Source: Treponema_C sp050937815
GTDB lineage: Bacteria > Spirochaetota > Spirochaetia > Treponematales > Treponemataceae
Direction of reading: 5' to 3'
Assembly: GCF_050937815.1 (NCBI RefSeq)
Contig: NZ_JACDIJ010000003.1
Span: 124,001 to 188,000, forward strand
DNA: 64,000 nucleotides
Position numbers and translations under genes: made by a program. Positions 8,937 to 17,797 of the stretch are shown here, piece by piece; position 1 is the stretch's first letter, and the number at the start of each line of letters is the position of its first letter. The notes below the pieces were generated by a model that worked only from the letters and a program-made list of their open reading frames with translations, had not been told where the DNA came from and did not search any database.

Positions 8937-9197
8937 ATGATTTCAAAAGAAATAACAATACAAAATCCTACAGGCCTACATACACGTCCTGCAAACGATT
9001 TTATTTCATTGGCAAATACCTTTAAGTGCAACATTACAATCGGTAAAAACGACAAAAGCGCGAACGCAAAAAGTATTATAAAATTGCTCCGTATCGGTAT
9101 TTCCCAGCATGATGTCATTACACTGCAAACCGACGGAGAAGATGAAGAACAAGCAATGCAGGCTTTAACGCAATTTCTTGCCGAATTAAAGGAGTAA
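8937..9197 (+). CDS. HPr phosphocarrier protein
   Basis: An 86-aa HPr of normal length. The active-site His15 is in GLHTRPA. Ser46, the site used by HPr kinase where that enzyme exists, is present in KSANAKS. Its position between the EIIA and EI genes of a sugar-specific operon suggests that it serves this transporter. GAGGAA precedes the ATG. No HPr kinase gene is seen in the window. Confidence 0.95.
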   Translation: MISKEITIQNPTGLHTRPANDFISLANTFKCNITIGKNDKSANAKSIIKLLRIGISQHDVITLQTDGEDEEQAMQALTQFLAELKE

Positions 9198-9206
9198 ACG
9201 GGCCTT

Positions 9207-10868
9207 ATGCAAAGAGAAATGCGCGGAACGGTCTTATCCGAAGGTTTGTGTATCGGTACGGTTGTTAAGCTGCCGCATAAGAAAAACAAAGATACGCGAG
9301 AAAAAATTCCGGCAGACAAGGTCGCCGACGAGTGTTTGAAGTTTAAAGATATTCAAGAAACCGTATACCAAAAACTTCAAGCGCTTATAGAAAAAGCCGA
9401 AAAAACCGACGATAGCGCACAAGCCGAAATTTTAAAAGGCTATGTTGCTATTTTAAACGATCCGGAACTTGAGGCGGATATTACCGAAAAAATAAAAACC
9501 GAACACGACTCGCTGCCGACCGCTCTTTTTCTTACGGCAAACGAATATGTAGAAGACATGAAAAGTTTGGAAGACGAATATTTGCGTCAACGCGCGGATG
9601 ATTTTAACGAATTGTTTTCAATGCTGCTGTTTTGTACGGATCCGTCCTCCGATCGAAAAACGCCCCTGTTAGTGCAAAAATCGGTTGTAGCGGCACATAC
9701 TCTTACTCCCATCGATATGGCGGAACTGGATAAAAACATGCTGCTCGGTATTGTCAGCCAAACCGGCAACAAAACATCGCATGCGGCAATTATTGCCCGC
9801 GCAAACGGAATTCCCATGCTTTCCGGCATACCCTATGATACGGTAAAAAACGGCGATACGGTTATTATCGACGGAGCCGACCTTTTTATAAACCCCGACG
9901 CAGATAAAATTCAATCGGCAAATACAAAACATACGATTTTGCAAAAAGAACAACAAAGCTTAAAAACGCTTATTTCAAAACCTGCCGTTACGCTTAACGG
10001 ACTTAGAGTCGAACTGAAAGCAAACATCGGCTCTCCGGACGAACTGCCGAAGGTAAAAGAACAAAACGCCGACGGCATAGGGCTGTTTAGAACCGAATTT
10101 ATTTTAAATGAAAATGTACAAACCGCTCCCTCCGAGGATTTTCAATACGGAATTTACTCAAGCGTTTTAAAAGCTATGAATGATAAACCGGTAACAATCC
10201 GGACATTTGATATCGGAGGTGATAAACAGTATCCCTGTTTTCCCATACCGCCGGAAGAAAATCCGTTTTTGGGCTGGAGAGGCATACGCTATTGCTTGGA
10301 TAATCCCGATTTCTTTTGTACTCAGCTTCGCGCTCTTTTTAGAGCAAGTACCGAAGGGAACCTGCACATTATGTTTCCGATGATTTCAACGGAAAACGAA
10401 GTAAAAAAAATCCTCGAATTCGTCGGTCAAGTAAAAGCCGATTTGGATGCAAAGGGCATCCCGTACAGCACGCAGGTAAAACTGGGCATTATGATTGAAA
10501 CTCCTGCCGCAGCTCTTATTGCAGACAAACTTGCTCCCTTAGTCGATTTTTTCAGCATCGGTTCCAACGATTTAACCCAATACACACTTGCAGTCGATCG
10601 CGGCAATGATAAAATAAGCGCTTTGTATCAAGAATCGCATCCGGCCGTTTTACAGCTTATACGAAAAGTTATAGAAACAGGTATAAAACACGGCAAAGAA
10701 GTTTCCGTTTGCGGAGAAATGGCCGGAGACAGCGCATTGACAAAAAAATTGCTGAACTTGGGCTTGCGTTGTTTTAGCATGACGGCAGTGAATATACAAA
10801 AAGTTAAAAGAGAAATTCTCTCGGCAAATATCGAATTTGCCGAAAAAAACAATGAGGAGGTACAATGA
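9207..10868 (+). CDS. PTS enzyme I (PEP-protein phosphotransferase)
   Basis: A 553-aa EI that moves phosphate from phosphoenolpyruvate to HPr. The phospho-His192 lies in TGNKTSHAAIIARANGIP. The C-terminal PEP-binding barrel shows GADGIGLFRTEFI-like (NADGIGLFRTEFIL), FDIGGDK, GWRGIRYCLD, GSNDLTQYTLAVDR and VCGEMAGD with the catalytic Cys. Length and domain order are those of ordinary EI, without a GAF (PtsP) extension. The next gene starts 4 bases before this one ends, so EI is fully embedded in the operon. Confidence 0.96.
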   Translation: MQREMRGTVLSEGLCIGTVVKLPHKKNKDTREKIPADKVADECLKFKDIQETVYQKLQALIEKAEKTDDSAQAEILKGYVAILNDPELEADITEKIKTEHDSLPTALFLTANEYVEDMKSLEDEYLRQRADDFNELFSMLLFCTDPSSDRKTPLLVQKSVVAAHTLTPIDMAELDKNMLLGIVSQTGNKTSHAAIIARANGIPMLSGIPYDTVKNGDTVIIDGADLFINPDADKIQSANTKHTILQKEQQSLKTLISKPAVTLNGLRVELKANIGSPDELPKVKEQNADGIGLFRTEFILNENVQTAPSEDFQYGIYSSVLKAMNDKPVTIRTFDIGGDKQYPCFPIPPEENPFLGWRGIRYCLDNPDFFCTQLRALFRASTEGNLHIMFPMISTENEVKKILEFVGQVKADLDAKGIPYSTQVKLGIMIETPAAALIADKLAPLVDFFSIGSNDLTQYTLAVDRGNDKISALYQESHPAVLQLIRKVIETGIKHGKEVSVCGEMAGDSALTKKLLNLGLRCFSMTAVNIQKVKREILSANIEFAEKNNEEVQ

Positions 10869-11149
10869 AAATTCTAGTAGTATGCGGCAGCGGATTGGGC
10901 AGTAGTTTTATGATGGAGATCAATATCAAAAATATTTTAAAAGAATTGAATCTTACCGATATTGAAGTCGAACATACGGATTTGAGTTCCGCAAAAGGCA
11001 TGCAAGCCGACATCTATATGGGCACCCGTGACATTACTACCCAATTTACCGGATTCAAAGGAGAGATTATCTCTTTGGATAATATGATTGACAAAGACTA
11101 TATGAAAAGCAAACTTGTTGAAAAATTAACGGAAATGAAAGTCATATAG
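10865..11149 (+). CDS. PTS EIIB component, ascorbate (UlaB) type
   Basis: A 94-aa cytoplasmic EIIB. Cys7 in VVCGSGLGSSFM is the phosphorylation site, and the CGSGLGSS loop is typical of the lactose/ascorbate EIIB fold. It takes phosphate from the EIIA (8481) and phosphorylates the sugar bound by EIIC (11253). Its start overlaps the EI stop with GAGGAGG as ribosome site. Confidence 0.9.
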   Translation: MKILVVCGSGLGSSFMMEINIKNILKELNLTDIEVEHTDLSSAKGMQADIYMGTRDITTQFTGFKGEIISLDNMIDKDYMKSKLVEKLTEMKVI

Positions 11150-11181
11150 TCCAACCGAAGAGTATGGAATCGGCATACAAA

Positions 11182-11221
11182 ACGCCGCTGTCGATTTTCA
11201 CTCTGTTGTTTTTTGCGGCGT
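11182..11221 (+). other. Intercistronic hairpin before EIIC
   Basis: ACGCCGC (11182-11188) pairs with GCGGCGT (11215-11221) between the EIIB and EIIC genes, 32 bases before the EIIC ATG. It may serve as a processing or attenuation structure. Confidence 0.35.
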
Positions 11222-11252
11222 AACACGAAAATCTTTAACTTAGGAGGAAAAG

Positions 11253-12521
11253 ATGGGTTTTTTTCGTTTTTTAATGAACGACGTGTTGAGTGTACCCGCT
11301 GTGCTTGTGGGTTTGGTAGCTTTGGTAGGTCTTTTGATCCAAAAAAAAGATACCTCTGAATGTGTAAAAGGCTTTACCAAAAGCGTTCTGGGCTTTTTGG
11401 TATTGGGCGCCGGAGCGACGGTAATCGTCGGTTCGTTGGGACATTTTTCCGATATGTTCCAATACGGATTTAACATACAGGGAATAGTTCCTAATAACGA
11501 AGCTATTGTTTCCATAGCACAAAAATCGATGGGATCCGAAATGGCCTTAATTATGTTTTTCGGCATGGTAGTAAACATTTTAATTGCACGTTTTACTCCT
11601 TTAAAATACATATTTTTAACCGGACATCATACCATCTATATGGCTATTTTAATTGCGGTTATCCTTTCCGTAGGCGGATTAACCGGCTGGGTGCTTATTT
11701 TGGTCGGTTCGTTGATTTTAGGATTTGTTATGGCCGTTTTCCCCGCATGGGCGCAACCGGTTATGCGTAAAATCACCGGCACAAACGAAATAGCCTTCGG
11801 TCACTTCGGAATACTCGGCTATATGACGTCCGCATATGTCGGAAAACTCGTAGGCAAAAATTCAAAATCAACCGAAGAAATCCAGTTTCCCAAATGGCTC
11901 GGCTTTTTCCGCGATACGCCCGTTGCCATTTCCGTAACAATGGGTATTATTTTTATCATTTCCGCCATTGTCGCCGGCCCCGAATATGTACAAACAAATC
12001 AAAGCGGCGGACAGAACTTTATCGTATTTGCAATTTTACAATCCATTACTTTTGCCGGCGGTGTTTTTATCGTTTTATCCGGCGTCCGTTTGATTCTCGG
12101 TGAAATAGTTCCGGCCTTTACCGGTATTTCTCAAAAACTTGTTCCCAACGCAAAACCGGCATTGGATTGTCCGGTCGTATTCCCCTATGCCCCCAATGCC
12201 GTTCTCATCGGCTTTTTGGCAAGCTTTTTAGGGGGTATTTTGGGAATGCTTTTGTGCATAGCATTTAAGCTTCCGATTATTATTCCCGGCGTTGTTCCGC
12301 ACTTTTTTTGCGGAGCTTCGGCAGGTGTATTCGGAAACGCTACCGGCGGACGCAGAGGTTGTTTTTTCGGCGCCTTTATACACGGTTTGCTTATAACATT
12401 TTTGCCGATTATTCTTATGCCCTTACTCGGAAATTTGGGATTTGTCAGTACAACTTTTAGCGATTCCGATTTCTGTATTGTCGGTATTTTGTTGGGCGGA
12501 ATTATCAGTATCTTCAAATAA
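11253..12521 (+). CDS. PTS EIIC permease, ascorbate (UlaA) type
   Basis: A 422-aa membrane permease with about ten hydrophobic helices. It resembles the UlaA family (PTS EIIC of the L-ascorbate superfamily), a fold distinct from the glucose-type EIIC. It begins MGFFRFLMNDVLSVPAVLVG and contains SLGHFSDMFQYGFNIQG and FLTGHHTIYMA. It imports and phosphorylates a sugar together with EIIA and EIIB. The usual ascorbate genes (ulaD, E, F, G) are not nearby and a split transketolase follows, so the true substrate may be another ketose or sugar. The ribosome site is TAGGAGGAAAAG. Confidence 0.88.
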   Translation: MGFFRFLMNDVLSVPAVLVGLVALVGLLIQKKDTSECVKGFTKSVLGFLVLGAGATVIVGSLGHFSDMFQYGFNIQGIVPNNEAIVSIAQKSMGSEMALIMFFGMVVNILIARFTPLKYIFLTGHHTIYMAILIAVILSVGGLTGWVLILVGSLILGFVMAVFPAWAQPVMRKITGTNEIAFGHFGILGYMTSAYVGKLVGKNSKSTEEIQFPKWLGFFRDTPVAISVTMGIIFIISAIVAGPEYVQTNQSGGQNFIVFAILQSITFAGGVFIVLSGVRLILGEIVPAFTGISQKLVPNAKPALDCPVVFPYAPNAVLIGFLASFLGGILGMLLCIAFKLPIIIPGVVPHFFCGASAGVFGNATGGRRGCFFGAFIHGLLITFLPIILMPLLGNLGFVSTTFSDSDFCIVGILLGGIISIFK

Positions 12522-12533
12522 AATCCGAAAAAA

Positions 12534-12557
12534 CCTCAAATCACAGATGTTTTGAGG
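12534..12557 (+). repeat. Hairpin after the EIIC gene
   Basis: CCTCAAA and TTTGAGG, seven paired bases around a 10-base loop, just upstream of a much stronger hairpin. Confidence 0.4.
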
Positions 12558-12573
12558 CGGGATTAAAACAAGG

Positions 12574-12605
12574 GAGGGCTTAAAACCGAAGTGTTTTAAG
12601 CCCTC
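12574..12605 (+). terminator. Terminator or attenuator between EIIC and the split transketolase
   Basis: GAGGGCTTAAAAC pairs perfectly over 13 bases with GTTTTAAGCCCTC around a 6-base loop. The T-run (CTTTTT) follows only after about 8 bases, so termination is likely partial. This could lower transketolase expression relative to the PTS genes, or separate the two units. Confidence 0.6.
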
Positions 12606-12643
12606 TCGACATCTTTTTATCTATTCTGTGGAATAAAATAATT

Positions 12644-13477
12644 ATGAACACTTTAAATTTAGCTGAAAAAGCTCATTATATTCGCTGTAAAAGCCTTGAA
12701 ACGGCTTATTATACCGGAGCGGCACATATAGGAGGCTCTCTTTCTACCGTAGAGATTCTAACGGTTCTTTACTATAAAATTATGAATGTGAATCCGGTAA
12801 ATTTTAAAGAAAAAGCACACGATCGCTTTATTTTAAGCAAGGGACACGGCGCTTTAGCGTTATATGCGATTTTGGCCGATAAAGGCTTTTATGCTGAAAA
12901 CGAACTCCATTCCGTAAAACGGTTCCGCGCTCTTTTGCAAGGACATCCGATAAAAACCATTCCGGGCATTGAAATGAGTTCCGGATCTTTAGGACAAGGC
13001 ATTTCTTTCGGTATAGGAAAAGCAATAGCTTTAGAGCGGCAGCATAATACGTCCCGCGTTTTTGTTCTCGCCGGCGACGGTGAAATGCAAGAAGGTCAAA
13101 ACTGGGAAGCTTTGCTTTTAGGAGCAAAATGCGGATTAAAAAATCTTACGGTTATAGTCGATGCAAATAAATTACAATTGGACAATACAATTGAACGGGT
13201 ATTATCTTCCAACACCGCTTTAAAAGAAAAATTCGCGGCTTTCGGCTGGGATGCTTTGGAAGTAGACGGTCATAACATCGACGAACTTGAAAAAGCCTTT
13301 GAATGTAAACCTTCCGACAAACCTAAAGCCGTTATCGCAAACACAGTAAAAGGCAAGGGCGTTTCTTTTATGGAAAACGCACTCGAATGGCATTCCGCCA
13401 AGATAAGCACAGAACAATTACTGAAAGCCGGAGCCGAACTTAACTACAGCTTTAAAATACCGGAGGGAAATCTATGA
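12644..13477 (+). CDS. Transketolase, N-terminal (TPP-binding) subunit, copy 1
   Basis: A 277-aa protein equal to the first third of a classical transketolase. It carries the thiamine-diphosphate region: SKGHGALALYAILAD, LQGHPIKTIPGIEMSSGSLGQG, and the GDGEMQEGQNWEA...DANKLQLD Mg/TPP motif. Together with the next gene it forms the two-subunit enzyme, which transfers a two-carbon ketol unit. The ATG lacks a clear ribosome site; TAAAAT lies 4 bases upstream. It overlaps the C-terminal subunit gene by 4 bases. Position after a PTS permease suggests it acts on the phosphorylated sugar that is imported. Confidence 0.92.
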   Translation: MNTLNLAEKAHYIRCKSLETAYYTGAAHIGGSLSTVEILTVLYYKIMNVNPVNFKEKAHDRFILSKGHGALALYAILADKGFYAENELHSVKRFRALLQGHPIKTIPGIEMSSGSLGQGISFGIGKAIALERQHNTSRVFVLAGDGEMQEGQNWEALLLGAKCGLKNLTVIVDANKLQLDNTIERVLSSNTALKEKFAAFGWDALEVDGHNIDELEKAFECKPSDKPKAVIANTVKGKGVSFMENALEWHSAKISTEQLLKAGAELNYSFKIPEGNL

Positions 13478-14403
13478 AAGCACCGAGAGATGTATTCGGC
13501 GAAACAATAACGGCAATAAGTGACGATTATCCGAATTTGGTTGTTTTATGCGCCGATTTGGCGGCAGCCACAAAGGCAGGTGTGTTTGCCGTACAACATC
13601 CTGAAAAATATTTGAACGTCGGAATCTGTGAGCAAAACATGATGTCGGTTGCTGCCGGCCTTGCAAGCGAAGGATTTATCGTTTGTGCATCCACCTTTGC
13701 CGTCTTTGCTGCCGGCAGGGCCTTTGACCAAGTCCGCCAAAGTATTGCCTTTGATTCATATAATGTGAAGATAGCGGCAACACATCCGGGGTTGGCTGTC
13801 GGAGCCGACGGAGCGATTCATCAATGTTTGGAAGATATTGCTTTAATGCGCAGTATTCCGAACATGACGGTTTTATGCCCTTCCGATGAAATAAGTACGG
13901 CCGAGGCGGTAAAAACCGCATTACAGACACCGGGACCGGTGTATATACGTATCGGCAGAGCGGAATTACCTAAATTATATACAACCCCCTTCCGCTTTGA
14001 AGTCGGACGCTCTTACGTATTGCGCGAAGGCCGGGATATAACTTTAGCGGCATGCGGAATTATGACATACCGTGCGCTTTTACTGGCGGATAAATTGGCT
14101 CAAAAAAATATCTTTTGTGAAGTGTTGGATTGTTCTTCGATAAAGCCGTTCGACACAAAAACGCTTATACAATCGGCAAAAAAAACCGGTTGTGTGATGA
14201 CCGTCGAAGACCATTCCCGGTTTGGGGGACTCGGTTCTTGCGTGGCAGAAGTTTTGGCCGAACAGTATCCCGTTCCTCTTAAAATAATAGGTACAAACGA
14301 TTGTTTCGGCGAATCCGGAGACAGAGAAACCTTGTTTGATGCATACGGTTTCGGTTTTGACGATTTAACCGCTCAGGTTGAAGCTTTAATAAAAAAGAAA
14401 TAA
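13474..14403 (+). CDS. Transketolase, C-terminal (pyrimidine-binding) subunit, copy 1
   Basis: A 309-aa partner of the preceding gene. It includes the central and C-terminal transketolase domains: LCADLAAATK, FLNVGICEQNMM-like (YLNVGICEQNMMSVAAG) with the Glu that activates the TPP aminopyrimidine, ATHPGLAVGADGAIHQ, and VEDHSRFGGLGS. The start overlaps the previous stop (ATGA), with GGAGGG as ribosome site. A paralogous pair lies at 20328-22147. The gene is followed, convergently, by nth with no obvious terminator. Confidence 0.92.
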   Translation: MKAPRDVFGETITAISDDYPNLVVLCADLAAATKAGVFAVQHPEKYLNVGICEQNMMSVAAGLASEGFIVCASTFAVFAAGRAFDQVRQSIAFDSYNVKIAATHPGLAVGADGAIHQCLEDIALMRSIPNMTVLCPSDEISTAEAVKTALQTPGPVYIRIGRAELPKLYTTPFRFEVGRSYVLREGRDITLAACGIMTYRALLLADKLAQKNIFCEVLDCSSIKPFDTKTLIQSAKKTGCVMTVEDHSRFGGLGSCVAEVLAEQYPVPLKIIGTNDCFGESGDRETLFDAYGFGFDDLTAQVEALIKKK

Positions 14404-14407
14404 GCGT

Positions 14408-15064
14408 TTATTCGAGTCCGTTATGTTTGCATAAATCCCCGATTATACACTCGGTGCATTTCGGGTTTCGTGCCGTGCAAACATAACGCCCGTGCAAAAT
14501 AAGCCAGTGATGCGCATGATTCATAAATTCGGCTGGGATACACTCAAGCAGGTCCCGCTCAACTTGGAGCGGCGTTGTACCGGCGGAAAGCCCTATCCGC
14601 GGCGAAATGCGCAAAAGATGCGTATCTACCGGCATAGTCGGTTCGCCGTAAACGACATTCAGCACAACGTTTGCCGTTTTACGTCCGACACCCGGCAGGC
14701 GCTCAAGGTCTTCGCGTTTTCTCGGTAATTGTCCGCCGTACTCATCGATAAGCATACGGCACAAACCCATAACATGTTTTGCTTTTGACCGGTACAACCC
14801 GATAGTTTTTATATAGGAAATCAAACCGTCTTCGCCCAGCTCAAGAATTTTTTCGGGAGTATCCGCAATTTTATAGAGGGCCTCAGTCGCCTTGTTTACA
14901 CTTTTATCCGTTGCTTGGGCGGAAAGCACAACCGACACCAATAGGGTAAAATAATTGGGCGCTTTTAATTCGGTAGCAGGAGAAGGATTATGTTCTTGAA
15001 AGCGCCGAAAGATTTCGCCGATTTCTTGTGCACCGGCTTTTACAAACCCGTTATTTGACGGCAT
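14408..15064 (-). CDS. nth: Endonuclease III
   Basis: A 218-aa base-excision-repair glycosylase/AP lyase for oxidised pyrimidines. The helix-hairpin-helix with the catalytic Lys is LPGVGRKTANVVLN, and the catalytic Asp is in VDTHLLRIS. The [4Fe-4S] cluster ligands follow the exact Cys-X6-Cys-X2-Cys-X5-Cys spacing in CTARNPKCTECIIGDLC. It overlaps the end of metK by 14 bases and is probably translated from the same message. Confidence 0.96.
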   Translation of the reverse strand: MPSNNGFVKAGAQEIGEIFRRFQEHNPSPATELKAPNYFTLLVSVVLSAQATDKSVNKATEALYKIADTPEKILELGEDGLISYIKTIGLYRSKAKHVMGLCRMLIDEYGGQLPRKREDLERLPGVGRKTANVVLNVVYGEPTMPVDTHLLRISPRIGLSAGTTPLQVERDLLECIPAEFMNHAHHWLILHGRYVCTARNPKCTECIIGDLCKHNGLE

Positions 15065-16217
15065 TTTTTAAGGCTTCGGCTTTATCCGTTTTTTCCCAGC
15101 TGAATTCCTTTCGTCCGAAGTGACCGTACACGGAAGTATTTTGGTATATCGGTTTTTTCAAATCAAGCGTTTGAACGATACCGGCAGGAGAACAGTCGAA
15201 TACGCGCTTTACCGCTTCAACCAATTTGTTTTCCGGAAGTTTTCCCGTACCGAAGGTGTCAACCATAATCGAAACGGGAAAGGGAACACCGATTGCATAC
15301 GCAAGCTGCACCTCACATCGATCGGCAAGTTTCGCCGCTACAAGATTTTTAGCTATATAGCGCGCCATATACGCCCCCGACCGGTCTACCTTTGAAGGAT
15401 CCTTTCCGCTAAAAGCACCCCCGCCGTGCCTGCCCATTCCGCCGTAAGTATCCACGATAATTTTACGGCCGGTAAGACCGGTATCGCCTGAAGGACCGCC
15501 GATTACAAAGCGCCCGGTGGGATTGATAAAGAATTTCGTTTTTTTATCCAAAAGACCGGTCGGCTCCAAAACAGGTTTAATAATTTCTTCAATGATGCCT
15601 TCCGTTATCGTTTTATGCTTTACATCGGGACTGTGTTGATGCGAAACGACAACGGTATCGATGCGGACGGGCTTATGCCCCTCATATTCGACCGTAACTT
15701 GGCTTTTTGCATCGGGACGAAGCCAATTTATAGTCCCGTCTTTACGGATTTTTGAGGCTTTGCGCAAAATCTTATGTGCATACATAATGGGAGCGGGCAT
15801 AAGTTCGGGCGTTTCGGTGCAGGCAAAACCGAACATCATTCCCTGATCTCCGGCACCCTGCAAGCCTTTAAATTCTTTTAAACCGGTACCCGCAACCCCC
15901 TGATTAATATCGGGAGATTGGGCATGAATGATATTTAAAACCGCCATAGAGTCGCAATCCAAACCGTAAGCGGCATCCGTATATCCGATGTCGCTCGTTA
16001 TTTTTCGTGCCAAAGACGGAACATCCACAAAGGTATGCGTTGTAATTTCACCTCCGACTAAAAGCAGGGCAGTTGACGCAAAAGTTTCGCAGGCAACATG
16101 ACTTTCGGGGTCATCTTTTAAACAGGCATCCAAAACGGCATCGGAGATTTGATCGCAAAGCTTATCGGGGTGTCCTTCTCCGACGGATTCCGATGTAAAT
16201 AAGTATTTTCCCGACAT
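15051..16217 (-). CDS. metK: S-adenosylmethionine synthetase
   Basis: A 388-aa cytoplasmic enzyme making S-adenosylmethionine from ATP and methionine. Signatures are GEGHPDKLCDQISDAVLD, GAGDQGMMFGFAC, and the P-loop-like GGGAFSGKDPSKVDRSGAY. Length matches the bacterial family. The ATG has AAGGAG upstream. No SAM riboswitch-like fold is evident in the 126 bases before it. nth follows with a 14-base overlap. Confidence 0.97.
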   Translation of the reverse strand: MSGKYLFTSESVGEGHPDKLCDQISDAVLDACLKDDPESHVACETFASTALLLVGGEITTHTFVDVPSLARKITSDIGYTDAAYGLDCDSMAVLNIIHAQSPDINQGVAGTGLKEFKGLQGAGDQGMMFGFACTETPELMPAPIMYAHKILRKASKIRKDGTINWLRPDAKSQVTVEYEGHKPVRIDTVVVSHQHSPDVKHKTITEGIIEEIIKPVLEPTGLLDKKTKFFINPTGRFVIGGPSGDTGLTGRKIIVDTYGGMGRHGGGAFSGKDPSKVDRSGAYMARYIAKNLVAAKLADRCEVQLAYAIGVPFPVSIMVDTFGTGKLPENKLVEAVKRVFDCSPAGIVQTLDLKKPIYQNTSVYGHFGRKEFSWEKTDKAEALKNAVK

Positions 16218-16343
16218 ATAAACTCCTTGCAGAAAAAAGAATTTTAGCGTAATTGCAAAATAAAACTACACAAAACGACTTTTTACTATTATAATACAAT
16301 AGATTCTTTTTGGGAATATGTAAAAAATTTTACAGGAGGACTT

Positions 16344-16652
16344 ATGGCCTTAAAAAAAACATACACTAAAACCGGAAAAAAATGCAGCGTTACCTTTTCT
16401 CTTCCTGCCGAAGCAGCACACGGCGCGGAAAAAGTATGGCTGTGCGGAGATTTTAATAATTGGAGCACATCAGAAACCCCGCTTAAAAAGCAAAAAAACG
16501 GCTCGTTTTCCGTAACGCTCAGTCTTGAAAGCGGCCAAGAATATCAATTCCGCTATCTTATAGACGGAAAAACATGGGAAAACGATTGGGCGGCAGACAA
16601 GTATTTGCCGGCACCCTTTTCCGCTACAGACAACTCGGTAGTATGTGTGTAA
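16344..16652 (+). CDS. Stand-alone CBM48 (isoamylase early-set) protein
   Basis: A 102-aa cytoplasmic protein that is almost entirely one glycogen-binding module. The conserved pieces are VWLCGDFNNWS, TPLKKQKNGSFSVTLSL and EYQFRYLIDGKTWENDW, as in CBM48/AMPK-beta-type modules. No enzyme domain is attached, and no glycogen gene is adjacent, so it may bind polysaccharide in trans or act in regulation. TATAAT at 16290-16295 is a candidate -10, and AGGAGGA is the ribosome site. Confidence 0.85.
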   Translation: MALKKTYTKTGKKCSVTFSLPAEAAHGAEKVWLCGDFNNWSTSETPLKKQKNGSFSVTLSLESGQEYQFRYLIDGKTWENDWAADKYLPAPFSATDNSVVCV

Positions 16653-16657
16653 TACAA

Positions 16658-17743
16658 TTACCGAATTGAAAAATCTTCCGAAAGCAATATGCTTTGTGCA
16701 TAAATTGCCGGGCTTACCGTAATATTTTTTTCGCTGTCAATACAAAGGCCGTCCGTGTTTTGTGTACGCAGTAAATTCATTCCCCGTTCTTTACCCATAA
16801 TAAAAACGGCCGTTGCAAGAGCATCGGCATCCATAGAAGACTTATGTATTACGGTTACCGACATAAGACTGTTATCGGCAGGTTTGCCTGTTTTATAATC
16901 CAACAGATGATGAAAAACCTGCCCCTGATATTCAAAAAAGCGTTCGTACACGCCGGAAGTAACAACGGAAACATCCTTTACGCTCAGAGCAATTACGGGA
17001 GCCGCCGCCGAATTAAAGGGATTTTTTATACCCACCGTCCACGCAGCGCCTTCTTTTTTTTCACCGACTGCATAAATATTTCCGCCCAAATCGACAATCG
17101 CACTCTTTATATGAAAAGATTTTATCATTTTTGCAATTTCATCGGCGGCATACCCCTTTGCAATACCGCCCAAATCCAATGCGGTTCCCTCTTTTGTAAG
17201 GTAGACGGTTTTTTTTGTTTTCCCGCTTTTTTTATCGGCAAAATCACAATCTTCTTCTTTTAAAACAACGCTATGCCAATCGCACAGGGGCAGCGTATCG
17301 TCAATTTCCGTCTGAGTAGGTACGCGGGGATTATCGCTTCCGATACTCCATAATTTTACCAAAGCACCCGCCGCCGGGTTAAAAGCACCCTCGGTTAATT
17401 CGGCAAAATATAAGGCTCGCTTTATTACCTCAAAGGTATCGTCGTGCACTTCTACCGCTTCAATACCCGCAGCAGCGTTGATACGCGCAATATCGGAAGA
17501 GGGAATATTCATGCTCATGTGCGATTCTATGTGCGCAAGACGTGCAAACAATGCATCATAATATGTTTGCCGCCCCTTTTCGAACAGCTGAATTGTGCAC
17601 ACGGTTCCCAATACCGGACGCGTTTGTGCAGATAAAGCCCTTTTATTGCAGGAGGTAAAACAAAACAAAACACATACCGTACATAAAAACGGTACACACA
17701 TAAAACCAATACGGCGTTTATAAATCGATGTATGCATATACAT
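16658..17743 (-). CDS. apbE: FAD:protein FMN transferase (ApbE), lipoprotein
   Basis: A 361-aa lipoprotein whose signal peptide ends in CFTSC (Cys32). ApbE proteins attach FMN covalently to threonine of partner flavoproteins such as Rnf or Nqr subunits, using FAD and Mg. Diagnostic motifs are RPVLGTVCTIQLF, the GTALDLGGIAKGYAAD region, IVDLGGNIYAVG and MDADALATAVFIMG. It sits alone, convergent with the CBM48 gene and divergent from cdaR. No obvious flavinylation target is in the window. Confidence 0.92.
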   Translation of the reverse strand: MYMHTSIYKRRIGFMCVPFLCTVCVLFCFTSCNKRALSAQTRPVLGTVCTIQLFEKGRQTYYDALFARLAHIESHMSMNIPSSDIARINAAAGIEAVEVHDDTFEVIKRALYFAELTEGAFNPAAGALVKLWSIGSDNPRVPTQTEIDDTLPLCDWHSVVLKEEDCDFADKKSGKTKKTVYLTKEGTALDLGGIAKGYAADEIAKMIKSFHIKSAIVDLGGNIYAVGEKKEGAAWTVGIKNPFNSAAAPVIALSVKDVSVVTSGVYERFFEYQGQVFHHLLDYKTGKPADNSLMSVTVIHKSSMDADALATAVFIMGKERGMNLLRTQNTDGLCIDSEKNITVSPAIYAQSILLSEDFSIR

Positions 17744-17785
17744 ACTATAACGGTTTTCGGTCTTTTATAAAAGCGATTATACAGA

Positions 17786-17797
17786 TATAATATACAC
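17786..17797 (+). promoter_or_regulatory. -10 element next to the cdaR start (leaderless)
   Basis: TATAAT at 17786-17791 ends 6 bases before the ATG, so transcription would begin at or beside the start codon. There is no room for a ribosome site. No good -35 is visible. Confidence 0.5.

Noticed and set aside
16218..16343. Possible SAM riboswitch before metK.
   Set aside because: The 126-base gap shows no multi-stem junction or terminator stem of a SAM riboswitch class; only promoter-like elements are seen.
17755..17791. GGTCTTTTATAAAAG before cdaR resembles the start of the putative CdaR element.
   Set aside because: Only the GGTCTTT part matches. The distance to the -10 is 27 instead of 36 bases, and the CCATAT half is missing, so autoregulation is not claimed.
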